64,000 nt of DNA from RDYJ01 sp034931405 (GCF_034931405.1 NZ_JAYGHA010000003.1:124001-188000); one strand, 5' to 3'; shown: positions 51,831-61,385, counted from the first letter of the stretch. Notes: generated from the letters alone by a model not told the origin. Made by a program: numbers and translations.

Positions 51831-52469
51831 TTATGTTCCTGCTAAGTTTCGCAATTTTGCATCTAAGTGAGTCCGGTCTGCTAACGTTTGCAACATTGGT
51901 CCATGTTCAGTAAATTCAACAATACTTACAGAACCAACTGGACATCCCCAACGATAACGAAAGCGTCCGACATCAATTCCTAGCAAACTACAGAGAATAA
52001 TTCTGATCGTTGCTTTATGGGTAACAACTAAAACATTGCCGCTACTATAAAGATGCTTAATTTCTTCAATTACTCGCATAGCACGAGAAGCAATTGTGAT
52101 GGCTAATTCTCCCCCATTAGGCGCATACCAAGCCGGATCAGCTGACCAGCGCAGATAATCATCATGATATTCACGACTGATCACTTCCGGGGTTTTTCCT
52201 TCCCATTGTCCATAGTTAATTTCCCTTAAACCATCGCGCAATTCTGGTTGCATTTCTATCATCGTACACAATGGTTTTGCTGTCTCCATAGTTCGACGCA
52301 TGGGACTAGAAAAAATTGCCCTCCAAGGGGTAGAACTATACGCAGTAGCAAAAGCCTTGGCCATTTCTACGCCTTCAGAGGTCAATTCTGAGTCTATTGC
52401 CCCGCAAAAGGCATGATTTCGACTGCATTCTGTTTCTCCATGACGGAGTAGGTAAAGGGTTAGGCTCAT
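51831..52469 (-). CDS. Histidine phosphatase family protein, 212 aa
   Basis: The phosphoglycerate-mutase-like fold is shown by LYLLRHGETECSRNHAFCGA (catalytic His in RHG), IFSSPMRRTMETAKPL, REINYGQWEGKTPEVISRE (acid residue) and VLVVTHKATIRIILCSLLG (second His). It is a phosphatase of the GpmB/CobC type; the substrate is not determined. It is followed at 28 bases by pdxA upstream on the same strand, so the two may be co-transcribed. Confidence 0.9.
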   Translation of the reverse strand: MSLTLYLLRHGETECSRNHAFCGAIDSELTSEGVEMAKAFATAYSSTPWRAIFSSPMRRTMETAKPLCTMIEMQPELRDGLREINYGQWEGKTPEVISREYHDDYLRWSADPAWYAPNGGELAITIASRAMRVIEEIKHLYSSGNVLVVTHKATIRIILCSLLGIDVGRFRYRWGCPVGSVSIVEFTEHGPMLQTLADRTHLDAKLRNLAGT

Positions 52470-52497
52470 AAAAATGTTCGATATATGGGAAACTCAG

Positions 52498-53553
52498 TCA
52501 AATTTTGGCTAATCTATGTTTTACCAACTCTACCGCTAACTGTATAGCGGCTTTCATACTCGTGGCATCAGCAATACCCTTTCCTGCAATATCAAACGCG
52601 GTTCCATGATCCGGTGAAGTCCGTACAAATGGTAAACCAATAGTAGTATTTACAGCCCGGTCAAAGGCCATCAATTTCACTGGAATTAAGCCTTGGTCAT
52701 GATAAAGCGCCAGGTAAGCATCAGCGGGATTTTTGATGTCAGAATTACCATACCAAGCTTGACCAGGTTTCACCCACATTGTATCTGGTGGTATGGGTCC
52801 TTCTAGCTGTAAATGGGGGCGTTTTTGGCATTCTGCTTCTAACCAGGGAATTAACCAGTCTATTTCTTCTCTTCCTAATTGTCCCATTTCCCCACTGTGG
52901 GGATTTAAACCTGCGATCGCAATTCTCCCATTTTCGATCCCAAAATCTCTCTGTAAACACTCTTCTAATAAATCCAGTTTCTTTGTTAATAATTGCGGTG
53001 TTAAGGTTTGAGATACTTGACATAAAGGTATATGTGTGGTAGCAAGTAAAGCCCGGAGAGTCCAACCAGTGAAGGGCGATCGCGCTACAAATAACATTCC
53101 AAATCTATCAACACCAGCCTTCTCGGCTAATAGTTCCGTTTGTCCTGGATAATCATATCCTGCTGCTTTCCAAGCTGATTTGGCAATTGGACCGGTGACA
53201 ATCCCATCAAAATCACCAGCTAAAGTCTGCGCTATCGCGTATTCCATATAAGCAAAACTCGCTGTACCACTCACCGCATTCCCCACTCCGGTCACAATTT
53301 CACCTGAGTTTGCTATATCAATCACAGTCAACTCATCTGGATTTGCCAAAGCAGTCAAATCATCAGTATTTTTAATAAGATTTTTATACTGTTCAATTAG
53401 TAAATTCCGATTACCTACTAAAACAAAATTACAGTTTTTGCTAACGTCAGCATCTGCCAAAGCCTTTAAAATTACCTCTATTCCAATTCCAGCCGGATCT
53501 CCTAGTGTTAGTGCTAAACGAGGAAGCTGATTTATTTGATACATGAAATTCAT
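52498..53553 (-). CDS. pdxA: 4-hydroxythreonine-4-phosphate dehydrogenase, 351 aa
   Basis: PdxA oxidises 4-phosphohydroxy-L-threonine in pyridoxal phosphate synthesis. Marks: LALTLGDPAGIGIEVILKAL, IVTGPIAKSAWKAAGYDYPG, TTHIPLCQVSQTLTP (metal His), GLNPHSGEMGQLGREE (metal His), LALYHDQGLIPVKLMAFDRA and FVRTSPDHGTAFDIAGKG. The metal ligands are complete. Starts at 53553 and 53544 are both possible. The histidine phosphatase gene lies immediately downstream. Confidence 0.96.
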   Translation of the reverse strand: MNFMYQINQLPRLALTLGDPAGIGIEVILKALADADVSKNCNFVLVGNRNLLIEQYKNLIKNTDDLTALANPDELTVIDIANSGEIVTGVGNAVSGTASFAYMEYAIAQTLAGDFDGIVTGPIAKSAWKAAGYDYPGQTELLAEKAGVDRFGMLFVARSPFTGWTLRALLATTHIPLCQVSQTLTPQLLTKKLDLLEECLQRDFGIENGRIAIAGLNPHSGEMGQLGREEIDWLIPWLEAECQKRPHLQLEGPIPPDTMWVKPGQAWYGNSDIKNPADAYLALYHDQGLIPVKLMAFDRAVNTTIGLPFVRTSPDHGTAFDIAGKGIADATSMKAAIQLAVELVKHRLAKI

Positions 53554-53600
53554 ACCTCAATTATTCTTAATTTTGCCTGTTAAGTAACCTACTCGGAAAT

Positions 53601-53633
53601 AGATCCCCGACTTCTTCAAAGATTTGGGGATCT
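53601..53633. repeat. AGATCCCC palindromic repeat
   Basis: AGATCCCCGACTTCTTCAAA followed by GATTTGGGGATCT is a slightly diverged copy of the family, in the 311-base gap between pdxA and petM. The rest of the gap holds the petM promoter and leader. Confidence 0.8.
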
Positions 53634-53864
53634 GGATATTGCTTCTGTACACCCCAGTATCTTGGGACTAATCCACGATGGATTACCTGCTAAAGTGGTT
53701 TAGAATTATTCATAAAGGTCTAATCCTCAAGCCAGTTGAAGACCTAGTTTACCTGAGTTACCAGACTAGCAAAAATGAGATTTGAGCGATCAAGTTAAGT
53801 AAAGCAGTCTCATAAACCGGAAAAATCAACAAACCATTCACTTGACAAAGGAGAATCACAGCAA

Positions 53865-53969
53865 ATGGGCGGCGAAATCTTAAATGCAGCTATGTTATCT
53901 TTCGGCTTAATCTTTGTAGGTTGGGCTTTGGGCGCATTATTGCTAAAAATTCAAGGCGCAGAAGAATAA
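53865..53969 (+). CDS. petM: Cytochrome b6f complex subunit PetM, 34 aa
   Basis: The whole product is MGGEILNAAMLSFGLIFVGW followed by ALGALLLKIQGAEE. This is PetM (subunit VII), a single-helix subunit at the edge of the thylakoid cytochrome b6f complex, and the sequence matches the conserved family pattern along its whole length. AAAGGAG lies about ten bases upstream. It is too short for default gene calling. The Ycf39-type gene follows on the same strand after a heptamer array. Confidence 0.95.
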   Translation: MGGEILNAAMLSFGLIFVGWALGALLLKIQGAEE

Positions 53970-53978
53970 GCAGGGTAG

Positions 53979-54050
53979 ATGGGGTGATGGGGTGATGGGG
54001 TGATGGGGAGAAAATTCTTTACCTGTTCCCTATTCCCTGTTCCCTGTTCC
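53979..54050. repeat. Tandem arrays (GATGGGGT)n and (TTCCCTG)n
   Basis: Four GATGGGGT octamers (53979-54009) are followed by CTATTCCCTGTTCCCTGTTC units (about 54028-54050), giving a G-rich/C-rich pair like that at 16771-16890. They lie between petM and ycf39. Confidence 0.8.
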
Positions 54051-54140
54051 CTCTCTTCTGAAAAAAATGTAAAGTTTTATTTCTATAACTAATTCTGTTA
54101 AGATTTTTATCATAAAACATTAAAATTTATAAAGACCCTC

Positions 54141-55139
54141 ATGACATTATTAATCGTCGGTGCCACTGGCACCTTAGGAAGACAAGTGGCTCGTCGTGCT
54201 ATCGATGAGGGGTATAAAGTACGCTGTTTGGTTCGGAGTCCTAAAAAAGCTGCATTTCTCAAAGAATGGGGTGCAGAACTGGTGAGAGGTGACTTGTGTT
54301 ATCCCCAAACCCTAGAAGCAGCCTTAGCAGGTGTAACTCAAGTGATAGATGCTTCCACCTCTCGCGCTACAGATTCATTAACTATTAAACAGGTAGATTG
54401 GGATGGTAAGGTAGCGTTAATTCAAGCCGCAAAAGCTGCTGGTGTAGAGCGGTTTATTTTCTTTTCCATTCTCGATGCTGACAAATACCCCAAAGTACCG
54501 CTGATGGAAATTAAGCGGTGTACAGAATTATTTTTAGCTGAATCTGGTTTAAATTATACCATTTTACGTTTAGCTGGTTTTATGCAAGGCTTAATTGGTC
54601 AATATGGCATACCCATTTTAGAAAATCAGCCAGTGTGGGTAACGGGTGCTTCTTCCCCAGTGGCTTATATGGATACTCAGGATACTGCTAAATTTGCCAT
54701 TCGCGCTTTGAGTGTACCAGAAACCGAAAAACAAACTTTCCCCGTTGTTGGTACTCGTGCTTGGAGTGCAGAGGAAATAATTAATATTTGTGAACGCTTA
54801 TCTGGGAAAGATGCCAGAGTAACGCGGATGCCAATTGGCTTACTACGTGGTGTCCAAGGTGTGCTGCGGTTCTTCCAGTGGGGATATAACATTGCTGACA
54901 GACTAGCCTTTACAGAAGTCTTAGCTAGTGGCAGACCTTTAAATGCCCCAATGGACGAAGTATACACCGTTTTTGGTTTAGATAAACAACAAACAGCTAC
55001 CGTAGAGACCTACTTGCAAGAGTATTTCAGCCGGATTATGAAAAAGCTGAAAGAGTTAGACTACGAGAAAAATAAAACTAAAAAACAGAAGAATAAAAAA
55101 ACACCTTTTAAACAGTCTTCAAAAGCTAATAGTCAATAA
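54141..55139 (+). CDS. ycf39: Ycf39/HCF244-type photosystem II assembly factor, 332 aa
   Basis: This atypical short-chain dehydrogenase (NmrA-like) has the Rossmann motif LLIVGATGTLGRQVARRAID. Family marks follow: KVRCLVRSPKKAAFLKEWGA, ELVRGDL, QVIDASTSRATDSLTIKQVD, LRLAGFMQGLIGQYGIPIL and the C-terminal FFQWGYNIADRLAFTEVLAS. Ycf39 acts with chlorophyll synthase and Hlip proteins in making the D1 pre-complex. The Lys-rich tail (KNKTKKQKNKKTPF) after about residue 310 is an extension not seen in the core family. It follows petM on the same strand with a repeat between them. Confidence 0.9.
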   Translation: MTLLIVGATGTLGRQVARRAIDEGYKVRCLVRSPKKAAFLKEWGAELVRGDLCYPQTLEAALAGVTQVIDASTSRATDSLTIKQVDWDGKVALIQAAKAAGVERFIFFSILDADKYPKVPLMEIKRCTELFLAESGLNYTILRLAGFMQGLIGQYGIPILENQPVWVTGASSPVAYMDTQDTAKFAIRALSVPETEKQTFPVVGTRAWSAEEIINICERLSGKDARVTRMPIGLLRGVQGVLRFFQWGYNIADRLAFTEVLASGRPLNAPMDEVYTVFGLDKQQTATVETYLQEYFSRIMKKLKELDYEKNKTKKQKNKKTPFKQSSKANSQ

Positions 55140-55222
55140 AATCTTCGACAGGTGATTACATTAGCCCAAAATATGTAACCATTACTAAAGATCAAGCATC
55201 GCCTAAACTTGGATATTTGAAT

Positions 55223-56140
55223 GTGCCGAAAGCAGGCATTATCTACAACGACGTTAAACCGATAGCGGTTCGAGTCGCTATTGAACTTAAAGACCAGCTA
55301 ACCGCTGCTGGTTGGGATGTGTATGTGACAGCCAGTATCGGTGGTATCTTGGGCTACTCTAATCCAGATAGTCCTGTATGCCACACCCCAATAGAAGCTC
55401 TCACACCGCCTGGTTTTGACTCAGATATGGCGTTTGCAGTGGTATTAGGGGGAGACGGAACTGTTTTAGCCGCTTCCCGTCAAGTTGCCCCCTGTGGCAT
55501 ACCATTGTTAACTGTGAATACTGGTCACATGGGATTTTTGACAGAAGCCTACCTGAACCAACTACCCCAAGCCATAGAACAGGTAATGGCAGGCCAGTAT
55601 GAAATTGAAGAACGAGTTATGCTCACCGTCAAAGTGCTACGGGGAGACATGGTACAGTGGGAAGCCTTATGTTTAAATGAAATGGTGTTACATCGAGAAC
55701 CATTGACCTCGATGTGCCATTTTGAAATTGCAATTGGTCATCATGCAGCAGTGGATATTGCCGCCGATGGTGTAATTGTTTCTACACCAACGGGTTCAAC
55801 TGCTTATTCATTAAGCGCCGGTGGACCAGTTATTACTCCTGGTGTACCTGTGTTGCAGCTAGTACCAATCTGTCCCCATTCGCTCGCTTCGAGGGCTTTG
55901 GTGTTTCCCGATCATGAACCAGTTAATATCTATCCAGTTAATATTCCCCGGTTGGTGATGGTAGTAGATGGAAATGGTGGGTGTTATGTATTGCCAGAAG
56001 ATCGAGTATATTTAGAGCGATCGCCATACAAGGCTCGCTTTATTCGGTTACAATCACCAGAGTTTTTCCGCGTTTTACGGGAAAAATTAGGTTGGGGTTT
56101 ACCACATATCGCTAAACCCAATTCTGTAGAATTACCGTAA
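55223..56140 (+). CDS. nadK: NAD(+) kinase, 305 aa
   Basis: This enzyme phosphorylates NAD to NADP in the cytosol. Marks: AVVLGGDGTVLAASRQV (GGDG), LTVNTGHMGFLTEAYL, CLNEMVLHREPLTSM (NE/D motif) and ADGVIVSTPTGSTAYSLSAG followed by GP. All are intact and the length is in the usual range. The GTG at 55223 (product starting MPKAGIIYND) is preferred over a TTG two codons earlier. It lies 267 bases before the nblR gene on the same strand, an arrangement that fits cyanobacterial genomes. Confidence 0.95.
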   Translation: MPKAGIIYNDVKPIAVRVAIELKDQLTAAGWDVYVTASIGGILGYSNPDSPVCHTPIEALTPPGFDSDMAFAVVLGGDGTVLAASRQVAPCGIPLLTVNTGHMGFLTEAYLNQLPQAIEQVMAGQYEIEERVMLTVKVLRGDMVQWEALCLNEMVLHREPLTSMCHFEIAIGHHAAVDIAADGVIVSTPTGSTAYSLSAGGPVITPGVPVLQLVPICPHSLASRALVFPDHEPVNIYPVNIPRLVMVVDGNGGCYVLPEDRVYLERSPYKARFIRLQSPEFFRVLREKLGWGLPHIAKPNSVELP

Positions 56141-56367
56141 TTGCCAGTAGTCAGTGGTTAATGGTCATTAAAACTGGTTTTCTTCCAGAATTGGTAGTTA
56201 GGCAATTGTATTGGAAATCAGTCATGAAAATTGCATCTTGGGAAGGTCGATATTATAGACCAAAACGTGCTAAAACATCCTTGGTACTAATTTGCAACTA
56301 GTAGTATTCCTGGAGATTTTCCCAACAATGTAATAGGTAATAACTGATGGAACATAGTTTTTTCCCC

Positions 56368-56405
56368 TTACCAATTACCAATTACCAATTACCAATTACC
56401 AATTA
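56368..56405. repeat. Tandem heptamer array (CCAATTA)n directly before nblR
   Basis: Five ACCAATT units run to within two bases of the ATG at 56408, so the entire leader next to the start codon is repeat and no Shine-Dalgarno sequence is present. Confidence 0.9.
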
Positions 56406-56407
56406 AT

Positions 56408-57094
56408 ATGATACTTGCTCACAGTGCCTGTGTTCTGGTGATTGAACCCGATGATAGTGTAGCTAATCAACTAGCTTTTGATTTACAAGAAGCTGGCTAT
56501 GATGCGTTTGTGGCGCATGATGCGGCCAGTGGCTTGCAACAATGCCGTGAACTCCAACCTGCTTTAATTGTTGTAGACCGGATGCTGACTGGAGAATCAG
56601 GACTATCTTTGTGCAGAAATCTCCGCATCATCGGTCATCATTCCCCTGTATTAATTTTAATGGCAAGGGATACAGTTGATGATCGTGTAGCTTGTCTTGA
56701 AGCAGGTGCTGATGATTATATTCTTAAACCTTATCGTGCAGAAGATTTTTTGAAGCTGATTCGTCTATACCTCAAACCTGATGTTGATACTAACGAACAG
56801 TTACGCTTTGGGGATTTGATCCTAGATATTGCTATTCGTCGCGTTATCTACAATAGTAGAGCTATCGACTTGACTATGAAGGAATTTGAACTATTAAAGT
56901 TTTTTATGGAACATCCTCGTGAGGTATTAACCCGTGAACAAATTTTAGAAAATGTCTGGGGTTATGACTTTATGGGTGAGTCAAATGTGATTGAAGTATA
57001 TATTCGCTATTTGCGGTTAAAAATTGAAGAGGAAGGGCAAAAACGCCTAATTCAAACGGTGCGCGGTGTAGGATATGTATTAAGAGAATCCTGA
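56408..57094 (+). CDS. nblR: OmpR-type response regulator, NblR-like, 228 aa
   Basis: The receiver domain (about 8-122) keeps the phospho-acceptor Asp (ALIVVDRMLTGESG) and the Lys (DDYILKPYRAEDF). The N-terminal acidic pair is degenerate (VLVIEPDD: Glu-Pro in place of Asp-Asp) and the switch Thr is Met (LILMARDTVDDRV). The DNA-binding winged helix (about 135-228) reads FGDLILDIAIRRVI, LTMKEFELLKFFMEHPREVL, TREQILENVWGYDFMGESNV and RLIQTVRGVGYVLRES. The sequence matches the NblR group, which regulates phycobilisome degradation and survival under nutrient or light stress; the symbol is given with moderate confidence. The absent ribosome site is noted in the findings. Confidence 0.82.
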   Translation: MILAHSACVLVIEPDDSVANQLAFDLQEAGYDAFVAHDAASGLQQCRELQPALIVVDRMLTGESGLSLCRNLRIIGHHSPVLILMARDTVDDRVACLEAGADDYILKPYRAEDFLKLIRLYLKPDVDTNEQLRFGDLILDIAIRRVIYNSRAIDLTMKEFELLKFFMEHPREVLTREQILENVWGYDFMGESNVIEVYIRYLRLKIEEEGQKRLIQTVRGVGYVLRES

Positions 57095-57370
57095 GATGCT
57101 CCCCTAGCAATAATTCCCAGGACGGATCTAAAAGTTTAAGCTCAGATATGCAGTTGTAAAATTAGCAACTTAAACTCAATCGCATTGAAGTTAAGTATAC
57201 TTTACCTGGAAAGTCTCTACATCCTTTCCGGGAGATATCTATTACATTAATTTCAGTTGATCTTAAACTCAATAACTTTTTCCCAAAGCAATTGACAACT
57301 TCCCGGCTCAAAACCTAGTGTAGTATTGCGTGCTGTGTTAAAAAGAATCAATAGTTATTAGGGATCTAGG

Positions 57371-60205
57371 ATGAATAAATTAACTTTTTATGTCGTTTTG
57401 TTACACGGTTTGTTTTTAGGTATGGGAACTGCTGGCGGCCAGTCATTAGAGACAAAAGCCAGGGAAAATCTAGTAACTTCACCTCAAATAACGTTACCAT
57501 CATCGCAACTATGGGTAATTAATCAGAATCAACAGGTAGAAAAACAAGATTTTGTGTGGGTTGTACCAGATCCAAAAAAAGCCAGACATCAACCTTTGTT
57601 ACAAATTGCTCAAACTACTAATAAACTCCCAAAAAAACCAGGTTCTAGCACTAAACCACCTAAAGCTGATGATTTAGAACCATTTGATGATGTTGTCAAA
57701 GATAGCCAGAAACTAGAGGGTCTATTTACTCTTTATCGCCAAAAAGAAACTAATAAAATTTATTTAGAAATTCAGCCAGAACAGCTACAAAAAAACTTTT
57801 TAGCTACAGCCACCTTAGAATCTGGTATTGGTGAAAAAGGAATTTATAGTGGTCTACCGTTGCAAGACTTTCTATTTTATTTCCAACGCATAGATAATAA
57901 AATGCAGTTCGTTATTCGCAATGTTAATTTTAGAACTCGTGAAGGAGATCCCCAGGCACGCTCGTTAAAGCGGTCTTTTAGTGATTCTGTTCTTTACAAT
58001 CTTGATATTAAAAGTATTCATCCACAACGGAAAACAATCCTCATTGATTTAGGTGATTTACTACTGGCAGATTTAGCTGGTTTATCTGCCAGTTTAGAAT
58101 TAGCAGCAAGTCCAGAACAAGCCTATTTTGGAAATGCAAAGGTTTTTCCACATAATCTAGAAGTGCAATCAATTCTCAATTTTACTAATAGTGCAAGCAC
58201 CCCAAATCAAGGTTTGAGTGTGCTGGCTGATAGTCGTGGCTTTACTCTCAAGCTTCATTACAGTATTTCTCAACTACCTAATAATAATTATCAACCGCGC
58301 TTGGCAGATGATCGAGTAGGATATTTTATTACTGCACATCAAAATTTATCCATAAATGATCGCAATGATGCTTTTGTTCGTTATATTAATCGCTGGAATT
58401 TGGAAAAACAAGATCCTACCGCTGCCATTTCTCCACCGAAAAAGCCGATAGTTTTCTGGATTGATAATGCCGTACCTTTTGAATATCGTAGTGCAATTAA
58501 AGAAGGGGTATTAATGTGGAATCAAGCTTTTTTGAAAGCGGGATTTAAGGATGCAATTGAAGTCCAACAGATGCCAGATAATGCTACATGGGATGCGGCA
58601 GATATTCGTTACAATACAATTCGCTGGATTAATACTGTTGATGGTTATTTTGCTCTTGGTCCATCCCGCGTTAATCCGTTGACTGGAGAAATTTTAGATG
58701 CAGATATTCTGGTGGATGCTAGTTTTGTCAGAGCATTAAAAAATGAGTATCGGCAACTTATTCAACCCAACCAATCACAAACTCCAATTTCCCTATCAGC
58801 ATTGATGCAAAATCGCCCACTTTGTAATAAAGGTGATAAAAATACTAAAGGTTTAATTGGTAATTTATCTAAATTAGCAGGAGAGTATGATTTATGCTAT
58901 GGCATAGAATCTGCTAATCAATTTGCTTTTGGTGCATTGGCAATGTCACTATTAGCAAATACTACTCCAAATCAAGAGCAAATTAAAGATTATACTCATC
59001 AATATTTACGTTTAATTATTGCTCATGAAGTTGGTCATACTTTAGGTTTGCGGCATAATTTTCGCGGTAGTAATCTCTTACAACCAGAGGAGATGAATAA
59101 TCTAGAAATCACTCGGACTAAAGGTTTGACTGCTTCGGTGATGGATTATGTTCCTCCTAATATAGCCCCTCGTGGTACAGTCCAGGGCGATTATTTTCCT
59201 AGTCAGGTGGGAAGTTATGATCAATGGGCAATTCAATATGGTTATACTTCTTTTGGGGCAAAAAGTGCGATCGCCGAAAAACCTTTTTTAGCAGAAATAG
59301 CTAAACAATCAGAAAACCCAGAGTTGAGTTATTCTCCTGATGAAGATACGTCGGAAATTGATCCCACATCTGCACCTTGGGATAATAGCGGTAATGTGCT
59401 AGTTTATTCTCGCTGGCAGTTGGATAATTCCCAGTTGATGTGGGAACGTTTAAATCAGGGTTATTCCAATTCTGGTGACAGTTATAGTGATTTAACTGAA
59501 CAATTTAGCACCATATTTGGTAATTATTTACAGCAGTTAAGTTATACTATTAAATACGTTGGCGGGCAGTCTTTTTACAGAGTCAATCCTAGTGAAAACA
59601 AAGGAAGATTACCATTTGTAGCAGTTCCTGTAGAACAACAAAGACAGGCATTAGCAACATTACAGGAGTATGTTTTTGCTGAGGATGCGCTGAATTTTTC
59701 ACCGGAATTACTGAATAAATTAGCACCTTCTCGTTGGCGACATTGGGGTAGTACACCGAGAATGGGACGTTTAGATTACCCGATTCATGATTTAGTTTTG
59801 TTTGTGCAGAGTATTGTATTGAGTGATTTACTTTCTAGCGATCGCCTTTCGCGGATGAAGGATATTGAACTGAAAAGCAAACCTGGAAAAGCATTGACTA
59901 TACCAGAGTTATTTACTACTTTACAAACGGGAATTTGGACAGAAGTTTTACAACCAAAAGGTAAATTAAAAATCTCTAGTTTGCGTCGGGGTTTACAACG
60001 GCAATATGTCAATTTTTTAACAGCGATGGTATTGCGAAAAGCAGATGTACCTGAAGATGCTCGCACTTTAGCTTGGTATAAACTTAAACAATTAGACCAG
60101 CAACTCAAACGGGTGAAGTCAGATGATGAATATACCAAAGCCCATTTATTAGAAACCCGCGATCGCATTGAAAAAGCTTTAAATGCTCCTTTGCAGGGAA
60201 ATTAA
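57371..60205 (+). CDS. Secreted zinc-dependent metalloprotease (DUF5117/DUF4953), 944 aa
   Basis: A signal peptide (residues 1-23, LTFYVVLLHGLFLGMGTAGG) gives an exported product. A Pro/Lys-rich spacer follows, then the DUF5117-like region (about 120-300; FYFQRIDNKMQFVIRNVNFR). The metalloprotease domain (DUF4953-like, about 370-700) holds HEVGHTLGLRHNFRGS at about residue 549, the extended metzincin-type zinc motif HExxHxxGxxH, plus TASVMDYVPPNIAPRG (Met-turn-like). The C-terminal 200 residues are helical. Catalytic residues are intact. It may degrade extracellular or envelope proteins. The alpha-hydroxy-acid oxidase gene starts 22 bases downstream, so they probably share a transcript. Confidence 0.9.
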   Translation: MNKLTFYVVLLHGLFLGMGTAGGQSLETKARENLVTSPQITLPSSQLWVINQNQQVEKQDFVWVVPDPKKARHQPLLQIAQTTNKLPKKPGSSTKPPKADDLEPFDDVVKDSQKLEGLFTLYRQKETNKIYLEIQPEQLQKNFLATATLESGIGEKGIYSGLPLQDFLFYFQRIDNKMQFVIRNVNFRTREGDPQARSLKRSFSDSVLYNLDIKSIHPQRKTILIDLGDLLLADLAGLSASLELAASPEQAYFGNAKVFPHNLEVQSILNFTNSASTPNQGLSVLADSRGFTLKLHYSISQLPNNNYQPRLADDRVGYFITAHQNLSINDRNDAFVRYINRWNLEKQDPTAAISPPKKPIVFWIDNAVPFEYRSAIKEGVLMWNQAFLKAGFKDAIEVQQMPDNATWDAADIRYNTIRWINTVDGYFALGPSRVNPLTGEILDADILVDASFVRALKNEYRQLIQPNQSQTPISLSALMQNRPLCNKGDKNTKGLIGNLSKLAGEYDLCYGIESANQFAFGALAMSLLANTTPNQEQIKDYTHQYLRLIIAHEVGHTLGLRHNFRGSNLLQPEEMNNLEITRTKGLTASVMDYVPPNIAPRGTVQGDYFPSQVGSYDQWAIQYGYTSFGAKSAIAEKPFLAEIAKQSENPELSYSPDEDTSEIDPTSAPWDNSGNVLVYSRWQLDNSQLMWERLNQGYSNSGDSYSDLTEQFSTIFGNYLQQLSYTIKYVGGQSFYRVNPSENKGRLPFVAVPVEQQRQALATLQEYVFAEDALNFSPELLNKLAPSRWRHWGSTPRMGRLDYPIHDLVLFVQSIVLSDLLSSDRLSRMKDIELKSKPGKALTIPELFTTLQTGIWTEVLQPKGKLKISSLRRGLQRQYVNFLTAMVLRKADVPEDARTLAWYKLKQLDQQLKRVKSDDEYTKAHLLETRDRIEKALNAPLQGN

Positions 60206-60227
60206 TGAACCGGGAACTGTGTAAGCG

Positions 60228-61307
60228 ATGAAATCACCCATTAACTTATTTGAATATGAGCAGTTAGCAAAAGCCCATCTACCAAAAATGGCTTTTGATT
60301 ATTACAGTAGTGGTGCGTGGGATGAAATCACCTTACAGGATAATCGGGCTGCTTTTACACGGGTGAAACTGCGTCCTAAAATGCTAGTTGATGTCAGTGA
60401 AATCAACTTGACAACCAAAGTTTTAGGTGCATCGTTGCAGTTACCTCTGCTCATTGCACCAATGGCTTTTCAGTGTCTTGCCCATCCAGAGGGAGAAATT
60501 GCTACAGCAAAAGCCGCAGTTTCCGCAGGTGTAGGCATGGTGTTGAGTACCCTGGCTACCAAGAGTTTAGAAGAAGTAGCAACGGTTTCCGATGGTTTGC
60601 AATGGTTTCAGCTTTACATTCACAAAGATCGGGGTTTAACTCGTGCTTTGGTAGAAAGAGCATACACCGCAGGTTACAAAGCATTATGTTTAACTGTAGA
60701 TGCGCCAGTGTTGGGAAAACGAGAGCGAGATCAACGCAATGAATTTACCTTACCCCCTGGTTTGCATCCTGCTAATTTAACCAAGATATCAGGGTTAGAT
60801 ATTCCCCAGGGACAGGGAGAGTCTGGTTTATTAACCTATTTTTCCCAACAGATTAATCCTGCACTGACTTGGAAAGATTTAGAATGGTTACAATCTCTGA
60901 GTCCCTTACCGTTGGTTTTGAAAGGGATTTTGCGGGGTGATGATGCGCTGCGGGCTGTAGAATCTGGCGCTCAAGGGATTGTGGTTTCTAATCATGGTGG
61001 TAGACAATTAGATGGGGCGATCGCATCCATAGATGCTTTACCGGAAATAGTAGCAGCAGTAGACGGTAGAGCAGAAGTTTTGTTAGATGGTGGTATCCGT
61101 CGAGGTACAGATATCCTCAAAGCTTTAGCATTAGGCGCAAAAGCTGTTCTTATCGGTCGTCCTGTCCTATGGGGTTTAGCGGTATCTGGACAAGCTGGAG
61201 TAGCTGACATTATTTCCCTTCTCAAAGAGGAATTAACTACAGCAATGGCTCTGGGCGGCTGTGCTAGTTTACAAGATATTGATTCTAGCTTGGTTAGACA
61301 GACTTGA
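60228..61307 (+). CDS. FMN-dependent alpha-hydroxy-acid oxidase (lactate/glycolate oxidase type), 359 aa
   Basis: This is the TIM-barrel family that oxidises L-2-hydroxy acids to 2-oxo acids. Marks: MAFDYYSSGAWDEITLQDNR, LIAPMAFQCLAHPEGE, KALCLTVDAPVLGKRERDQR, IVVSNHGGRQLDGAIASIDA (active His and Arg) and LLDGGIRRGTDILKALALGA, then VLIGRPVLWGLA. All FMN and catalytic residues are present. In heterocystous cyanobacteria the homologue behaves as an L-lactate oxidase, so either lactate or glycolate is possible. It directly follows the metalloprotease gene. Confidence 0.93.
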   Translation: MKSPINLFEYEQLAKAHLPKMAFDYYSSGAWDEITLQDNRAAFTRVKLRPKMLVDVSEINLTTKVLGASLQLPLLIAPMAFQCLAHPEGEIATAKAAVSAGVGMVLSTLATKSLEEVATVSDGLQWFQLYIHKDRGLTRALVERAYTAGYKALCLTVDAPVLGKRERDQRNEFTLPPGLHPANLTKISGLDIPQGQGESGLLTYFSQQINPALTWKDLEWLQSLSPLPLVLKGILRGDDALRAVESGAQGIVVSNHGGRQLDGAIASIDALPEIVAAVDGRAEVLLDGGIRRGTDILKALALGAKAVLIGRPVLWGLAVSGQAGVADIISLLKEELTTAMALGGCASLQDIDSSLVRQT

Positions 61308-61385
61308 AAAAAATTTGTAAATAAATCAATAATCCTAGTTGCAAAATCAAAAACATAGGTTATACTAATAAAGTGCCATCCACAA

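Noticed and set aside
57204..57232. Hairpin CCTGGAAAG...CTTTCCGGG between nblR and the metalloprotease gene
   Set aside because: Possible structure, but no T run and no known family; too little to call a terminator or riboswitch.
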